A stretch of DNA of 62,569 nucleotides from contig JAAFGX010000013.1 in the NCBI GenBank assembly GCA_010365115.1, positions 1-62,569 on the forward strand. The letters are read 5' to 3'. Within the stretch, counting starts at the first letter, position 1. Every line of letters starts with the position of its first letter. Below the pieces are notes generated by a model, which had not been told where the DNA came from, searched no databases, and saw nothing but the letters and a program-made list of their open reading frames with translations. Below, in pieces: positions 48,405-56,762 of this stretch. This DNA is from Paludibacter sp. Lineage in GTDB: Bacteria; Bacteroidota; Bacteroidia; Bacteroidales; Paludibacteraceae. The position numbers and the translations under genes are program-made.

Positions 48405-49439
48405 TCAAGACTTATTTCTATTAATTGATGATTCACCTATAATTAACTGAGGTTCTGAAAAAACCATTGTTTTTGTTTCGAGTTCGCTATGATTAATTTT
48501 ATTAATCAATATGTCAACAGCCTGTGAAGCAATTTGTTCTAAAGGCTGTTTTATATGGGTTATAGGAGAATAAAACAAATTAAACACATCATTCCTATTA
48601 AATCCAACCACTGCAATATCATCAGGTATTTTTATAGCCATTTCTTTCAGACAATATAATCCACTAACAGCTAACATATTTGTCAAAAAGATTACAGCTT
48701 CTGTTTTTTTCTTACTCACTAAAGTATCCAGCACATTATTCATTTCAACCTGAGTGTTTGATAAATTAACCTTTTCAACTTGTATAAATCGCTCTAAACC
48801 TGCAGCTTGCATCGTTGTTTCGTATCCGCTTATACGATCCAAAATATGGTTCATCTCCGTTTTATAACCTATCAAAGCAATGTTTTCATATCCTTGATCT
48901 ATCAAATGTTGAGTTGTCAGCTCAGTAGCTTTGAAATTATTCAGACATGAGAAACTTATGTCAGATTTTGGAAAATTCCTATCAATCAATACCAAAGGGG
49001 TGTTGTTGTTATGCAATTCTGTCATCACCTCTTCCGACCCATCGCAAGGAACAATAAGCAAGCCATCCACTCCCTTACTTAACAATACATCAATCAGTTT
49101 TTTTGTCGTTTTCAAATCTTCATCCGAACTACTAAAAATAACTGTATAGCCCAATTCATTCGCTCTATTTTCAACAATTCGTGCAATCGACGAATAGAAA
49201 GGATTCGAAATATCAGTAACTATCAATCCAATTAACTGAGTTTTTCCTCCTCTGAGATTTCTCGCTATAAGATTAGGAGAATAATTCATCTCCATGGCTG
49301 TTTTGATAACTTTTTCAGCCATTTCATCTGCAATGCGGTATTGTTTCGCCTTGCCATTCAGGACTATTGAAACAAGAGTTGTCGAAACTCCTATTGAGTT
49401 TGCCACGTCTTTAATAGATACTCTTTTTTCGTTTGCCAT
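48405..49439 (-). CDS. LacI-family transcriptional repressor
   Basis: DNA-binding regulator of the locus. The start at 49439 (MANEKRVSIKDVANSIGVST) is chosen because LacI proteins begin just before the HTH; an ATG 8 codons upstream is less likely. The hinge helix is at YSPNLIARNLRGGKT, and the ligand-binding periplasmic-protein-like domain follows (IGLIVTDISNPFYSSIARIV, DGLLIVPCDGSEE, LVLIDRNFP, PDDIAVVGFNRNDVF, PLEQIASQAVDIL). About 344 residues. The operator in its promoter implies autoregulation; a second one implies control of the operon downstream. The inducer is presumably a sugar from the degraded glycan. Confidence 0.95.
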   Translation of the reverse strand: MANEKRVSIKDVANSIGVSTTLVSIVLNGKAKQYRIADEMAEKVIKTAMEMNYSPNLIARNLRGGKTQLIGLIVTDISNPFYSSIARIVENRANELGYTVIFSSSDEDLKTTKKLIDVLLSKGVDGLLIVPCDGSEEVMTELHNNNTPLVLIDRNFPKSDISFSCLNNFKATELTTQHLIDQGYENIALIGYKTEMNHILDRISGYETTMQAAGLERFIQVEKVNLSNTQVEMNNVLDTLVSKKKTEAVIFLTNMLAVSGLYCLKEMAIKIPDDIAVVGFNRNDVFNLFYSPITHIKQPLEQIASQAVDILINKINHSELETKTMVFSEPQLIIGESSINRNKS

Positions 49440-49460
49440 TCTTTTTGATAAATTACTGCA

Positions 49461-49491
49461 CAAATATATAACTAAAACGGTTTAGCTACAA
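49461..49491 (-). promoter_or_regulatory. lacI-type promoter with operator in the spacer
   Basis: On the minus strand a -33 TTG (49489-49491) is separated by 20 bases from a -7 TATATTTG (49461-49468). The spacer holds the palindrome AGCTAAACCGTTTTAG (49472-49487). An operator between the two boxes is a classic repressor arrangement. Confidence 0.85.
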
Positions 49492-49941
49492 CACCCCGCC
49501 TGAGATTTAACTATATTTAACTCTCCTTGTTCTTCAAGGTAAACAATTAAATTTCAAAAATCATAAGATTAGTTTCATAATGATTAAGCTATTCAAATAA
49601 TTTTCAAGCTAATAACGAAGTCAAATCATATCTAATAACAAAAAAAATAAAAATTCTACTTTGCAAATTATTCTTATGAATAGCGAGAAATTAGTTTCAC
49701 TTAACTCTCATATTGGTATTTTTGCAATTGTGAAATGAAATCTTATTGCGTTTGATAGTGGAGCAAAAGACAAAATAAAAAAATAGAAATTTTGCGTAAA
49801 GTACCACTTACTGGTATTATTCGCATAAAATCACCTTGCTATATGGAGAAGAAAATATATTTTGACAGCAATAATAACCGAGATCAGCATTTTATAGAGT
49901 CATTTTATTTAATTGTTGCGGTTAAAATAAAATTATTGACA

Positions 49942-49985
49942 ATCAAATTATTGGCAGTATTTAAATTTACTGCCAATAATTTGAT
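49942..49985. repeat. Perfect 18-bp-stem hairpin in the lacI/phosphatase gap
   Basis: ATCAAATTATTGGCAGTA (49942-49959) pairs exactly with 49968-49985 around an 8-base loop; TATTTTATTTC follows. It lies between the divergent regulator and phosphatase genes. It may be a terminator for leftward or rightward readthrough, or a remnant end of a small element. Confidence 0.85.
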
Positions 49986-50009
49986 ATTTTATTTCAATGT
50001 ATTTCTTTA

Positions 50010-50062
50010 CCCCAAAGGGGATTAACATGCACATGGAATATTCCGACTTGGCGGAATGTTCC
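50010..50062 (+). other. Two consecutive hairpins upstream of the phosphatase
   Basis: CCCCAAAGGGG (50010-50020) and an 11-bp stem (50035-50045 with 50052-50062, one G-U) sit about 215 bases upstream of the phosphatase start. They could be part of a structured leader. No known riboswitch class was recognised. Confidence 0.4.
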
Positions 50063-50276
50063 AGTAAACAAAGTGTAACTGTGGGCTGAAAATCCTCATC
50101 GCAAATAAACTACGGAGAGGTTGAACTAAAATCTTTTGTCAAGTATTTTACTCCATTTACTGGACACTTTTAATCCCTGTCAAATATTTTGTCTACAATA
50201 ATATCTGAAGATGAACACTTATCGCAGTCTTTATATTATTTTTGTTATGTATTTAAATCTTCCCCAAAATCGTAAT

Positions 50277-50939
50277 ATGAACAATCGAATTTTTGCTATA
50301 GGAGACATTCATGGATGTTTCAATTCAATGAAAGAATTGATAGAAGACAAAATCCAGCTCAAGAAAAATGACAAACTTATTTTTCTTGGAGATTATATTG
50401 ACAGAGGTCCTGATAGTAAAAAAGTATTGGATTATATCACTGAATTACAAAACAATGAGTATGATGTGGTAACTCTTTTAGGTAATCACGAAGCCATGTT
50501 AATCGATGCTTATAATGACGAAGGTTCAATATCTAAGTGGATTCAAAATGGAGGTTCTGAAACATTGAAAAGTTTTAATATAGATGCATTGAAAGACATT
50601 GAACCTAAATACCTGAACTTCTTCAATAAGTTGAAATTATATTATGAATTGGATGAGTTTCTCTTTGTTCATGCCGGTTTCAACGATAAGCTTGAGAATC
50701 CTTTTTCAGATAATTATTACATGTTATGGAAAAGTAAAGAGCAGTATTTTAACCCCTTGTTAAAAGATAGAACTATCATTCATGGTCATTCTCCTGTAAC
50801 GCTTAGTATTTGTCCGGAACAAATCAAAAACAACAGTAAAGTTATTAATATAGATGGTGGTTGTGTTTATTCTAATAAGCACTTGGGTAAACTTATAGCT
50901 ATTGAAGTAAATACCAGAAGTCTTTTTATTGCAGAATAA
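50277..50939 (+). CDS. Metallophosphoesterase (Ser/Thr protein phosphatase / PrpE-ApaH family)
   Basis: Two-metal phosphatase. The start at 50277 (MNNRIFAIGDIHGCFNS) is chosen because the family begins at the first metal motif; an in-frame ATG at 50211 would add 22 unrelated residues. Motifs are GDIHG, FLGDYIDRGPDS, TLLGNHEAM, FVHAGF and IIHGHSPV, the complete metal and phosphate-binding set. 220 residues. Possible substrates are phosphoproteins or dinucleoside polyphosphates. The next gene's promoter overlaps its 3' end. Confidence 0.9.
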   Translation: MNNRIFAIGDIHGCFNSMKELIEDKIQLKKNDKLIFLGDYIDRGPDSKKVLDYITELQNNEYDVVTLLGNHEAMLIDAYNDEGSISKWIQNGGSETLKSFNIDALKDIEPKYLNFFNKLKLYYELDEFLFVHAGFNDKLENPFSDNYYMLWKSKEQYFNPLLKDRTIIHGHSPVTLSICPEQIKNNSKVINIDGGCVYSNKHLGKLIAIEVNTRSLFIAE

Positions 50940-50978
50940 AATAATAGTCTTATATTTGCAATTCGCGAATCGCGAATT
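50926..50978 (+). promoter_or_regulatory. Promoter and perfect operator of the HTH/NTase pair
   Basis: TTATTG (50926-50931), a 19-base spacer and TATATTTG (50951-50958) form a Bacteroidota promoter. Directly after it, 50960-50978 is a perfect inverted repeat of 9 bases each side of one central base (AATTCGCGA and TCGCGAATT). A repressor bound there would block the start of transcription. Confidence 0.85.
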
Positions 50979-50991
50979 AATCATCAGTTGT

Positions 50992-51513
50992 ATGAAGAAA
51001 CACAATGGAATGCGACCACAGGACATAGTGGTACTAATAAAGATTATATCACTACAGCAAGCCAACTGGCGAAATATAGATATTGCTAATGCAATTCTTA
51101 TTAGTCCTTCAGAAGTATCTGAAGCGCTAAATAGATGTAAAATTGCCGGACTTATTGATTCAAAAAAGAGAAAAGTAAACATCAACTCTTTTCTCGAATT
51201 TCTGATTTATGGGCTAAAATATGTATTTCCGGTTCAACCTGGTGCTATAGTCAAAGGAATTCCTACCGCACATTCTGCTTCCCCTATTAAAGAACATATT
51301 TCCGCTGGTAATGATATATATGTATGGCCCTACCCAAAAGGAAATTCACGCGGACAAGCAATTGAACCGCTGTATAAAACATTGCCAAAAGTAGTTGAAA
51401 ATGATGTGTTCTTTTACGAACTCCTAACTATCATAGATACAATACGGGTTGGACGGGTGCGGGAAATAGAAATTGCCATTGAGGAATTAAAGAAACGACT
51501 AAAAAATGCCTAG
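50992..51513 (+). CDS. HTH protein, probable autoregulating partner of the NTase
   Basis: The start at 50992 (MKKHNGMRPQDIVVLIKIIS) follows the operator; an earlier in-frame ATG lies upstream of the promoter's -7 box. 173 residues. Residues about 8-60 form a winged HTH (WRNIDIANAILISPSEVSEA, LNRCKIAGLI). The rest is conserved-looking with PVQPGAIVKGIPTAHSA and WPYPKGNSRGQAI. The gene overlaps the nucleotidyltransferase gene by 8 bases. HTH plus NTase with 8-base overlap and an operator resembles a toxin-antitoxin or abortive-infection unit, the HTH protein being antitoxin and repressor. I did not recognise the exact family. Confidence 0.75.
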   Translation: MKKHNGMRPQDIVVLIKIISLQQANWRNIDIANAILISPSEVSEALNRCKIAGLIDSKKRKVNINSFLEFLIYGLKYVFPVQPGAIVKGIPTAHSASPIKEHISAGNDIYVWPYPKGNSRGQAIEPLYKTLPKVVENDVFFYELLTIIDTIRVGRVREIEIAIEELKKRLKNA

Positions 51514-51898
51514 TACAAATATAACGATGCTCCAAACTGTTGCAGCTGGTTTAGGAGATTTAAAAGACGAAATGGTATTTGTGGGTGGCTCTGTAGCCGA
51601 ACTCTATGTGGACAATCCGGCAGCATCCGATATAAGACCAACACTGGATGTAGATTGTGTAATAGAGTTAAGTTCAAGACGTGCCCATGCCGAACTGGAG
51701 GAGAACCTCAGAGCAAGGAAATTCCAAAATGACACTTCACAAGGTGCACCTATTTGTAGATGGGTTTACCAGAATATACTAGTGGATGTAATGCCTACAG
51801 ACCCCACGCTGGCGCACTTTTGTAAAGTGTGCCAATACAAAGTTATGATAAACAAAGGTCAGGCTTCGTTCACAAGCATAATTTTGTTCAGCAAATGA
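51506..51898 (+). pseudogene. Nucleotidyltransferase-fold protein, C-terminally truncated
   Basis: The N-terminal ~100 residues are a recognisable NTase fold: MVFVGGSVAELYVDN (G-G-S helix) and RPTLDVDCVIEL (the paired aspartates), then ILVDVMPTDP. After PTDPTLA the frame runs into repeat DNA (hairpin at 51811-51833) and ends with unrelated residues, so the C-terminal half normally following this fold is missing. The overlap with the HTH gene shows they were a pair. The toxin is probably inactive. Confidence 0.75.
51811..51868. repeat. Repeat copy R1 flanking the helicase/AlbA cassette
   Basis: Begins with a 10-bp hairpin (GGCGCACTTT with AAAGTGTGCC), then a CAATA, TTAT and TAAA spacer, and ends GGTCAGGCTTCG (51857-51868). 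The copy at 55661-55705 has the same layout and the identical last 12 bases. It interrupts the nucleotidyltransferase gene. Confidence 0.65.
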
Positions 51899-52201
51899 CT
51901 CCAGCCTTCGTCGCAGGTATAAGCTTTTAATCTGACCCTATTGATAGAAATCAAAATTGAAGCGCGTTTTACAAACAACATTATACACAATTAGGTATAA
52001 TCAACGAAGTTCAAACCATATTTACACCCGATAAGGTATAAGTAGACAAAAAAACAATATATTTATACCCGAAAGTTTATAATTCAAATAATAATCTCTA
52101 TATTTTCGTAAAAACATAGGATATAAGAAGGTGGCAGTGGAAGATTGCAAAAGAAATTAAAAGCTGGATAGATAAAAACAATTAATGCAGAAAGGCTGAT
52201 T
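51899..52201. other. Intergenic region with repeated AGGTATAA units
   Basis: No gene is seen. AGGTATAA occurs at 51915-51922, 51993-52000 and 52034-52041, with the inverted TTATACC at 52063-52069. The array lies 130-290 bases before the helicase gene and could be an operator cluster or iterons. Confidence 0.5.
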
Positions 52202-54004
52202 ATGGAACTGACCCAAGAGCAAGTTGCAATTATTCAATCGAGTGGTAATATCAAGATAAATGCGGTAGCAGGTTCTGGAAAAACGACAACGATTATTGAA
52301 TATGCCCGTTCACGACCAACAAACTGTAAAATTCTATATTTAGCGTTTAATAAATTGGTAAAAATAGATGCACAGAAAAAATTTACGGCTAAAGGTATTC
52401 GGAATGTTACTATAGAGACTGCACATTCTTTGGCTCACCGATACATTGTAAGAAACAGTGCTTATACCATCAGAACGCAGGATTACAGAACTTATGAACT
52501 GATAGAGTTACTTCAAATCCATATCTCCGGTGACAAGTTGCTGGGACACATTATAGCTAATCACATCATCAAGTTTACAGCTTACTTTTGCAACAGCAAT
52601 GCAAACAGGATGCAAGAGTTGAATTACTTGGATGTAATTACCGATGGAAAAGCATACGAGTTTGTAAAAACCAACTACTCCTACATTGAAAGCAAAACCA
52701 GGCAGTTGCTAAGCAAAATGGATAAAGCAGAAATAGAGATTACACATGATTTCTATTTGAAGAAATTTCAACTTTCAAAACCACAGTTAGCTTATGATTA
52801 TATCCTGTTTGATGAAGGCCAGGATGCTTCACCGGCAATGTTGGAAGTGTTTTTGGGGCAAAGCGCCACAAAAGTAATTGTTGGCGACACACATCAACAA
52901 ATATATGGTTGGCGCTATGCAGTGAATTCATTGGAAAAGGCCGATTACACCAATTTCTACCTTCGAAAAAGTTTCCGGTTTAGCCAGTCGATAGCGAATC
53001 TGGGCATAGAAATCTTGAAATGGAAAAAGAAAATTGAAGCAAATGGCGATGTTGAACCGGTAAATATAACAGGTGCAGGAACATCAACCGAAACGCAAAT
53101 AAAAGCCGTTCTTGCCCGTACCAATCTGGGTTTATTAGTCAAAGCCATTGAATACATTACTGAGAAGAAAAGTATTGAGCGTATTTATTTTGAAGGAAAA
53201 ATCCAGTCTTATACCTATGCAGATAATGGAACATCACTTTATGATGTTTTGAATTTGTATAAGGGCAACCGACGACGAATTAAAGATAAGTTGATTCGTT
53301 CCATGCATGATTTTGCCGAGCTGGAGGAATATATCGATAAAACAGAAGACAGGCAGCTGGGAATGTTGGTTGAAATTGTAAAAGAATACGGCGAAGAAAT
53401 ACCTGCGATAATTGAAAACCTGAAAACAAAACATGTAGAAAACAAAGATGAAGCTCAGATTATTTTTTCTACAATACACCGTTGTAAGGGCATGGAATAC
53501 GATACTGTGCAGCTGGTCAATGATTTTATTACTGAAGAAGATATCAATAAACAAAAACCGGAAGCGTTGAATCAGCAAGTTGCCAAAATAAACGAAGAAA
53601 TCAACCTGCTTTATGTAGCAGTTACCCGAACCCGAAATAGTTTATATATTCCCGAAAATCTACTCCCTTTAGATTTTGTTTGTAATCATCAGATACATAA
53701 AATGCGGGTTGATGAAGTAAAAAAGGATGTAGGTAAAGATCTCGTTGAGGGGATAATTCAAAAAATGATTCCCCGAAAAAATAGTTCTGGATATGATTCT
53801 GATAAATCCTATTTGTTAGAAGAAATAAGGTTGAAACATACTGAGGCCTATATGCCCTGGACAATTGCCCAAGATGATGAATTGTCAACTATGTATTGTG
53901 AAGGTGTGAATGTGAAAGATATGGCAAAACATTTCGGTCGGTCACGTGGAGCAATCAATTCAAGAATTAAAAAATTAGAATTGAAAGAAAAATATCAGAT
54001 TTAA
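52202..54004 (+). CDS. UvrD/Rep-like helicase with C-terminal Myb-like HTH
   Basis: Superfamily 1A helicase, 600 residues. Walker A is NAVAGSGKTTTII (residues about 20-32), motif II FDEGQDASPAM near 203, motif III GDTHQQIYGWR near 227, motif IV FRFSQSIANLG near 257, motif V FSTIHRCKGMEYD near 421, motif VI LLYVAVTRTRNSLYI near 463. The layout resembles the short FBH1-like helicases rather than full UvrD. Residues about 553-597 add a separate domain (PWTIAQDDELSTMYCEGVNV, then a DMAKHFGRSRGAI helix pair) that looks like a SANT/Myb-like HTH. It would give sequence- or structure-specific targeting. Followed by an AlbA/HATPase gene; candidate two-gene defence or repair cassette. Confidence 0.87.
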   Translation: MELTQEQVAIIQSSGNIKINAVAGSGKTTTIIEYARSRPTNCKILYLAFNKLVKIDAQKKFTAKGIRNVTIETAHSLAHRYIVRNSAYTIRTQDYRTYELIELLQIHISGDKLLGHIIANHIIKFTAYFCNSNANRMQELNYLDVITDGKAYEFVKTNYSYIESKTRQLLSKMDKAEIEITHDFYLKKFQLSKPQLAYDYILFDEGQDASPAMLEVFLGQSATKVIVGDTHQQIYGWRYAVNSLEKADYTNFYLRKSFRFSQSIANLGIEILKWKKKIEANGDVEPVNITGAGTSTETQIKAVLARTNLGLLVKAIEYITEKKSIERIYFEGKIQSYTYADNGTSLYDVLNLYKGNRRRIKDKLIRSMHDFAELEEYIDKTEDRQLGMLVEIVKEYGEEIPAIIENLKTKHVENKDEAQIIFSTIHRCKGMEYDTVQLVNDFITEEDINKQKPEALNQQVAKINEEINLLYVAVTRTRNSLYIPENLLPLDFVCNHQIHKMRVDEVKKDVGKDLVEGIIQKMIPRKNSSGYDSDKSYLLEEIRLKHTEAYMPWTIAQDDELSTMYCEGVNVKDMAKHFGRSRGAINSRIKKLELKEKYQI

Positions 54005-54040
54005 AAAGAACTAAATTTTCAAATATCAACTTCTCAAACG

Positions 54041-54109
54041 TGGGTGAAAAATCACAAAATATACACATATGATGTACTTCATGGGTAAAAAATCACAAAA
54101 TTTACACAT
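54041..54109. repeat. Two 28-bp direct repeats before the AlbA/HATPase gene
   Basis: Copies at 54041-54068 and 54082-54109 share TGGGT-AAAAATCACAAAAT-TACACAT with only two differences, at 41-base spacing (about four helical turns). They lie about 130 bases upstream of the start at 54237 and could be operator sites. Confidence 0.85.
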
Positions 54110-54236
54110 GACAGTTCAAAGTCAAGTGTTCTATATTTAAAACCAATTATTAAGAATTTTCATTTTCTTGTTGAACTTTGATTTTTTTATAACTTTGCAG
54201 AATTAAAATTGAAAATTCTATTAAAACAGTAAATAT

Positions 54237-55562
54237 ATGCCCGAACAACAGAACATAGAATACAAACAAAGCTGGCACGATGATTACCTCAAATGGGTTT
54301 GTGGTTTTGCTAATGCTCAGGGTGGCATCATTTACATAGGTAAAGATGATACCGGTCAGGTTGTTGGTGTCGAAAATTACAAGCGTTTAATGGATGATAT
54401 TCCCAATAAAATCAGAGATACAATGGGAATTACCGCCGAGGTAAATTTACACCAGGAGAGAGAACACTTTTTTATTGAAATTGTCGCGCAGCCTTATTCT
54501 GTACCTATTTCATTGAGAGGAAAATATTATTACCGGAGCGGAAGTACTAAACATGAATTAACAGGAGCTTCGCTCAATGAATTCCTGTTGCGTAAATCGG
54601 GCAGAACATGGGATGATGTGATTGAACCTCGAGCAACATACGATGATATTGATGAAAAAGCATTCAAGTCGTATTTGCTAATGTCAAAAGAAAAAGGCCG
54701 TTTGCCTGATGTTGAGGGCTTAACAACAGAAGAAATCTTCGATAAGCTCAGACTCACTGAGAAAGGGCAACTCAAACGGGCTGCCATAATTTTGTTCGGC
54801 AAAGATCCGGGTCGCTTTTATCCGAGTACATTTGTGAAGATAGGCCGTTTTATTAATGATAATACCGACCTGCGATTTCAGGAAGTTGAAGAAGGCAATC
54901 TGATAGTTTTGCTACGAAATGTATTGGCGCAATTGAATCATAAGTTTCTTATTCACCCCATTGAATTTGAAGGTATGTACAGAGTTGAAAAGGGTGAATA
55001 TCCTGTTCCTGCCATTCGCGAAATGTTGCTAAACGCATTGGTACACCGTAACTATATGGGTGCACAAACTCAAATTCGGGTATATGATGATAAAATCAGT
55101 AGTTGGAACGACGGCTTGTTGCCGGAAGGAATAAGTTTGGAATCGCTAAAACGCTCACATTCGTCAAAACCCCGTAACCCGATTATCGCCGATGTTTGCT
55201 TTAAAGGTGGTCTGATTGATACTTGGGGACGAGGAACAATCAAGATCATTGATACCTGCAAAGCAGCAGAACTGCCCGAGCCTGAACTCACGGAGCGTGA
55301 TGGTGGATTTTTGGTCACACTATTCAAAGATAATCTTACAGAAGAAAAATTACAAAAACTCGGACTAAATCAACGACAAGTTAAAGCGGTGTTGTATGTA
55401 AAAGAAAAAGGAAAAATTACCAATCTTCAGTATTTGGAAGTAAATGATGGAATAACAGACAGAACTGCTTTGCGAGATTTAGATATTTTGATTGAAAATG
55501 GTATTTTGAGACGAGTTGGAGAAAAAAAAGCTACTTATTATGAATTAATCAATGTCGGATAA
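54237..55562 (+). CDS. AlbA_2 (Schlafen-like) / HATPase / winged-helix protein
   Basis: 441 residues. The N-terminal AlbA_2 domain (about 5-115) has IEYKQSWHDDYLKWVCGFAN and GGIIYIGKDDTGQVVGVENY. The central HATPase_c_4-like domain (about 245-360) has IREMLLNALVHRNYMG with the N-box asparagine, a degenerate G1 box (SSWNDGLLPEG) and LIDTWGRGTIKI. The C-terminal winged helix (about 375-436) includes LNQRQVKAVLYVKEKG and LRDLDILIENGIL. Such proteins are annotated as transcriptional regulators or ATP-binding proteins and are frequent in defence islands. It could regulate the helicase gene upstream or act with it. The stop codon lies within a short tandem repeat. Confidence 0.9.
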   Translation: MPEQQNIEYKQSWHDDYLKWVCGFANAQGGIIYIGKDDTGQVVGVENYKRLMDDIPNKIRDTMGITAEVNLHQEREHFFIEIVAQPYSVPISLRGKYYYRSGSTKHELTGASLNEFLLRKSGRTWDDVIEPRATYDDIDEKAFKSYLLMSKEKGRLPDVEGLTTEEIFDKLRLTEKGQLKRAAIILFGKDPGRFYPSTFVKIGRFINDNTDLRFQEVEEGNLIVLLRNVLAQLNHKFLIHPIEFEGMYRVEKGEYPVPAIREMLLNALVHRNYMGAQTQIRVYDDKISSWNDGLLPEGISLESLKRSHSSKPRNPIIADVCFKGGLIDTWGRGTIKIIDTCKAAELPEPELTERDGGFLVTLFKDNLTEEKLQKLGLNQRQVKAVLYVKEKGKITNLQYLEVNDGITDRTALRDLDILIENGILRRVGEKKATYYELINVG

Positions 55563-55602
55563 ATGTCGGAAAGATGTCGGATATGTCGGATAAATGTCGG
55601 AT
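55552..55602. repeat. ATGTCGGATAA short tandem repeat over the stop codon
   Basis: Five copies of ATGTCGGA-type units begin at 55552, 55563, 55574, 55583 and 55594. The unit of 11 (once 9) bases is not a multiple of three. The gene's stop TAA is at 55560-55562 inside the first copy, so unit gain or loss could change the C-terminus. Confidence 0.9.
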
Positions 55603-55660
55603 AAGTATAGTACTCCCCAAAGATAACAGTATCCGTTTTGCATACCGTAAGAACTGCAAG

Positions 55661-55705
55661 CGGGACATTTTTTAGTGTCAATATCTTATAAAAGCGGTCA
55701 GGCTT
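55661..55705. repeat. Repeat copy R2 flanking the helicase/AlbA cassette
   Basis: Same layout as R1 but shorter: a weak hairpin (GACATTTTTTAGTGTC), CAATA, TTATAAA, and the identical GGTCAGGCTTCG (55694-55705). Same orientation as R1, on the other side of the two-gene cassette. Confidence 0.6.
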
Positions 55706-56130
55706 CGCCAGTAAGTTAATTGCGGGCAGCTCCGCATGGCAATCCCCAGCCGCCAAAAATCCCCGCCCTTTCTCGTCAGCTCGCTGAGCATGCCGAAGTG
55801 CAGGGCTTGCACGGTCTTTTTGTCAGCTTCCGCACAATCAACCCTTCTGTTGTTTTTTTCTGTCATGTTTTTTGCAATCAACCCTTCTTTCACAGTGATG
55901 TTTTTGCAAAACCACTTTTTCAATCCACCCACAAGAAGCAAAAAAACACGCCAGAAAAAACCAACCCAAAGCTAAGATACATAACATGTAGTTATAGTAC
56001 TTTTCCACCAAATAGGCTCACTTCGTTCGGGGATAAACCCTAAAAAAAGTCCTATAACCTAATTATGTATAATAGCCGCACAAAATCAACGCTTTGCCCC
56101 GCTCCGCTGCCCGAAGAATAAGCGCCAAAT

Positions 56131-56190
56131 AGGCAGAGCGGTAAGAATAGAACACCTAATCGGTGAGTTGTTTGGCCGTACCGGCAATAT
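56131..56190. repeat. Structured 60-bp repeat, copy A
   Basis: Starts AGGCAGAGCGGTA and ends GCCGTACCGGCAATAT. The variable middle forms a hairpin (AACACC with GGTG-AG-TT) that has a two-base bulge on the 3' side. Copy B at 56704-56762 has the same ends and a different but equally paired middle. Confidence 0.65.
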
Positions 56191-56703
56191 AAGACCTCAA
56201 GATTTCCCCACCACCCAACAGTTGTGCAGTGAAAAGAAAAATATGTCGAGTTTTATTTCCATGTGCTTGCGGTAGGTTCATTTCGTCAGCTCATTACGTT
56301 CCGGGAACTACGTTCATTTCGCAAAACTCATTCACTTCGATTCCCTGCACTTCATTCCGCTTCCGTACATTTCACCCACCTCAGCACCCCCACAGCATAA
56401 GTGGTTCGGTCTCTCCATGCCACAAATCCACGCAGTCATTCCATTTCGCTTTACGGCTGCTTTTTCCACCCACAGGTGAAACCCTTGCCACTTCGGTCAA
56501 GAGTTTCACCAATCCACCCACAACAAGCAGCCAGTTTCGCTCCATTCCATTCCTCAACGCCTTGTGCCATTGCGTTTCCTCATAACCTATGCTCAAAATC
56601 CACGCTTACCAATGGTATATTTTCTTTCACTGCGACGAGTTAGCCCCAAAAGAACTAAGCACCCTATGGGCAGAGCGGCAAGTATTTTATTTCGCCAAAC
56701 AAT

Positions 56704-56762
56704 AGGCAGAGCGGTATGAACCAAACAAGCAAAGCTTGCGTTTAAAGCCGTTCCGGCAATAT
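56704..56762. repeat. Structured 60-bp repeat, copy B
   Basis: Starts AGGCAGAGCGGTA and ends GCCGTTCCGGCAATAT. The middle pairs as AAACAAGC with GCTTG-CG-TTT. Sequence differs from copy A while pairing and the bulge are kept. Two further partial copies of the first box are at 56668-56678 and 56817-56827. Confidence 0.65.

Noticed and set aside
49792..50025. A 77-codon plus-strand open frame with hydrophobic residues
   Set aside because: It contains the perfect 18-bp hairpin and low-complexity AT-rich codons; no domain or ribosome site was seen.
56381..56596. A 71-codon minus-strand open frame in the repeat-rich region
   Set aside because: Overlaps other equally long frames on the opposite strand and has no domain; most likely chance.
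56131..56762. Integron attC sites
   Set aside because: Hairpins with a bulge are suggestive, but the GTTRRRY core and an integron integrase are missing; kept as an open finding only.
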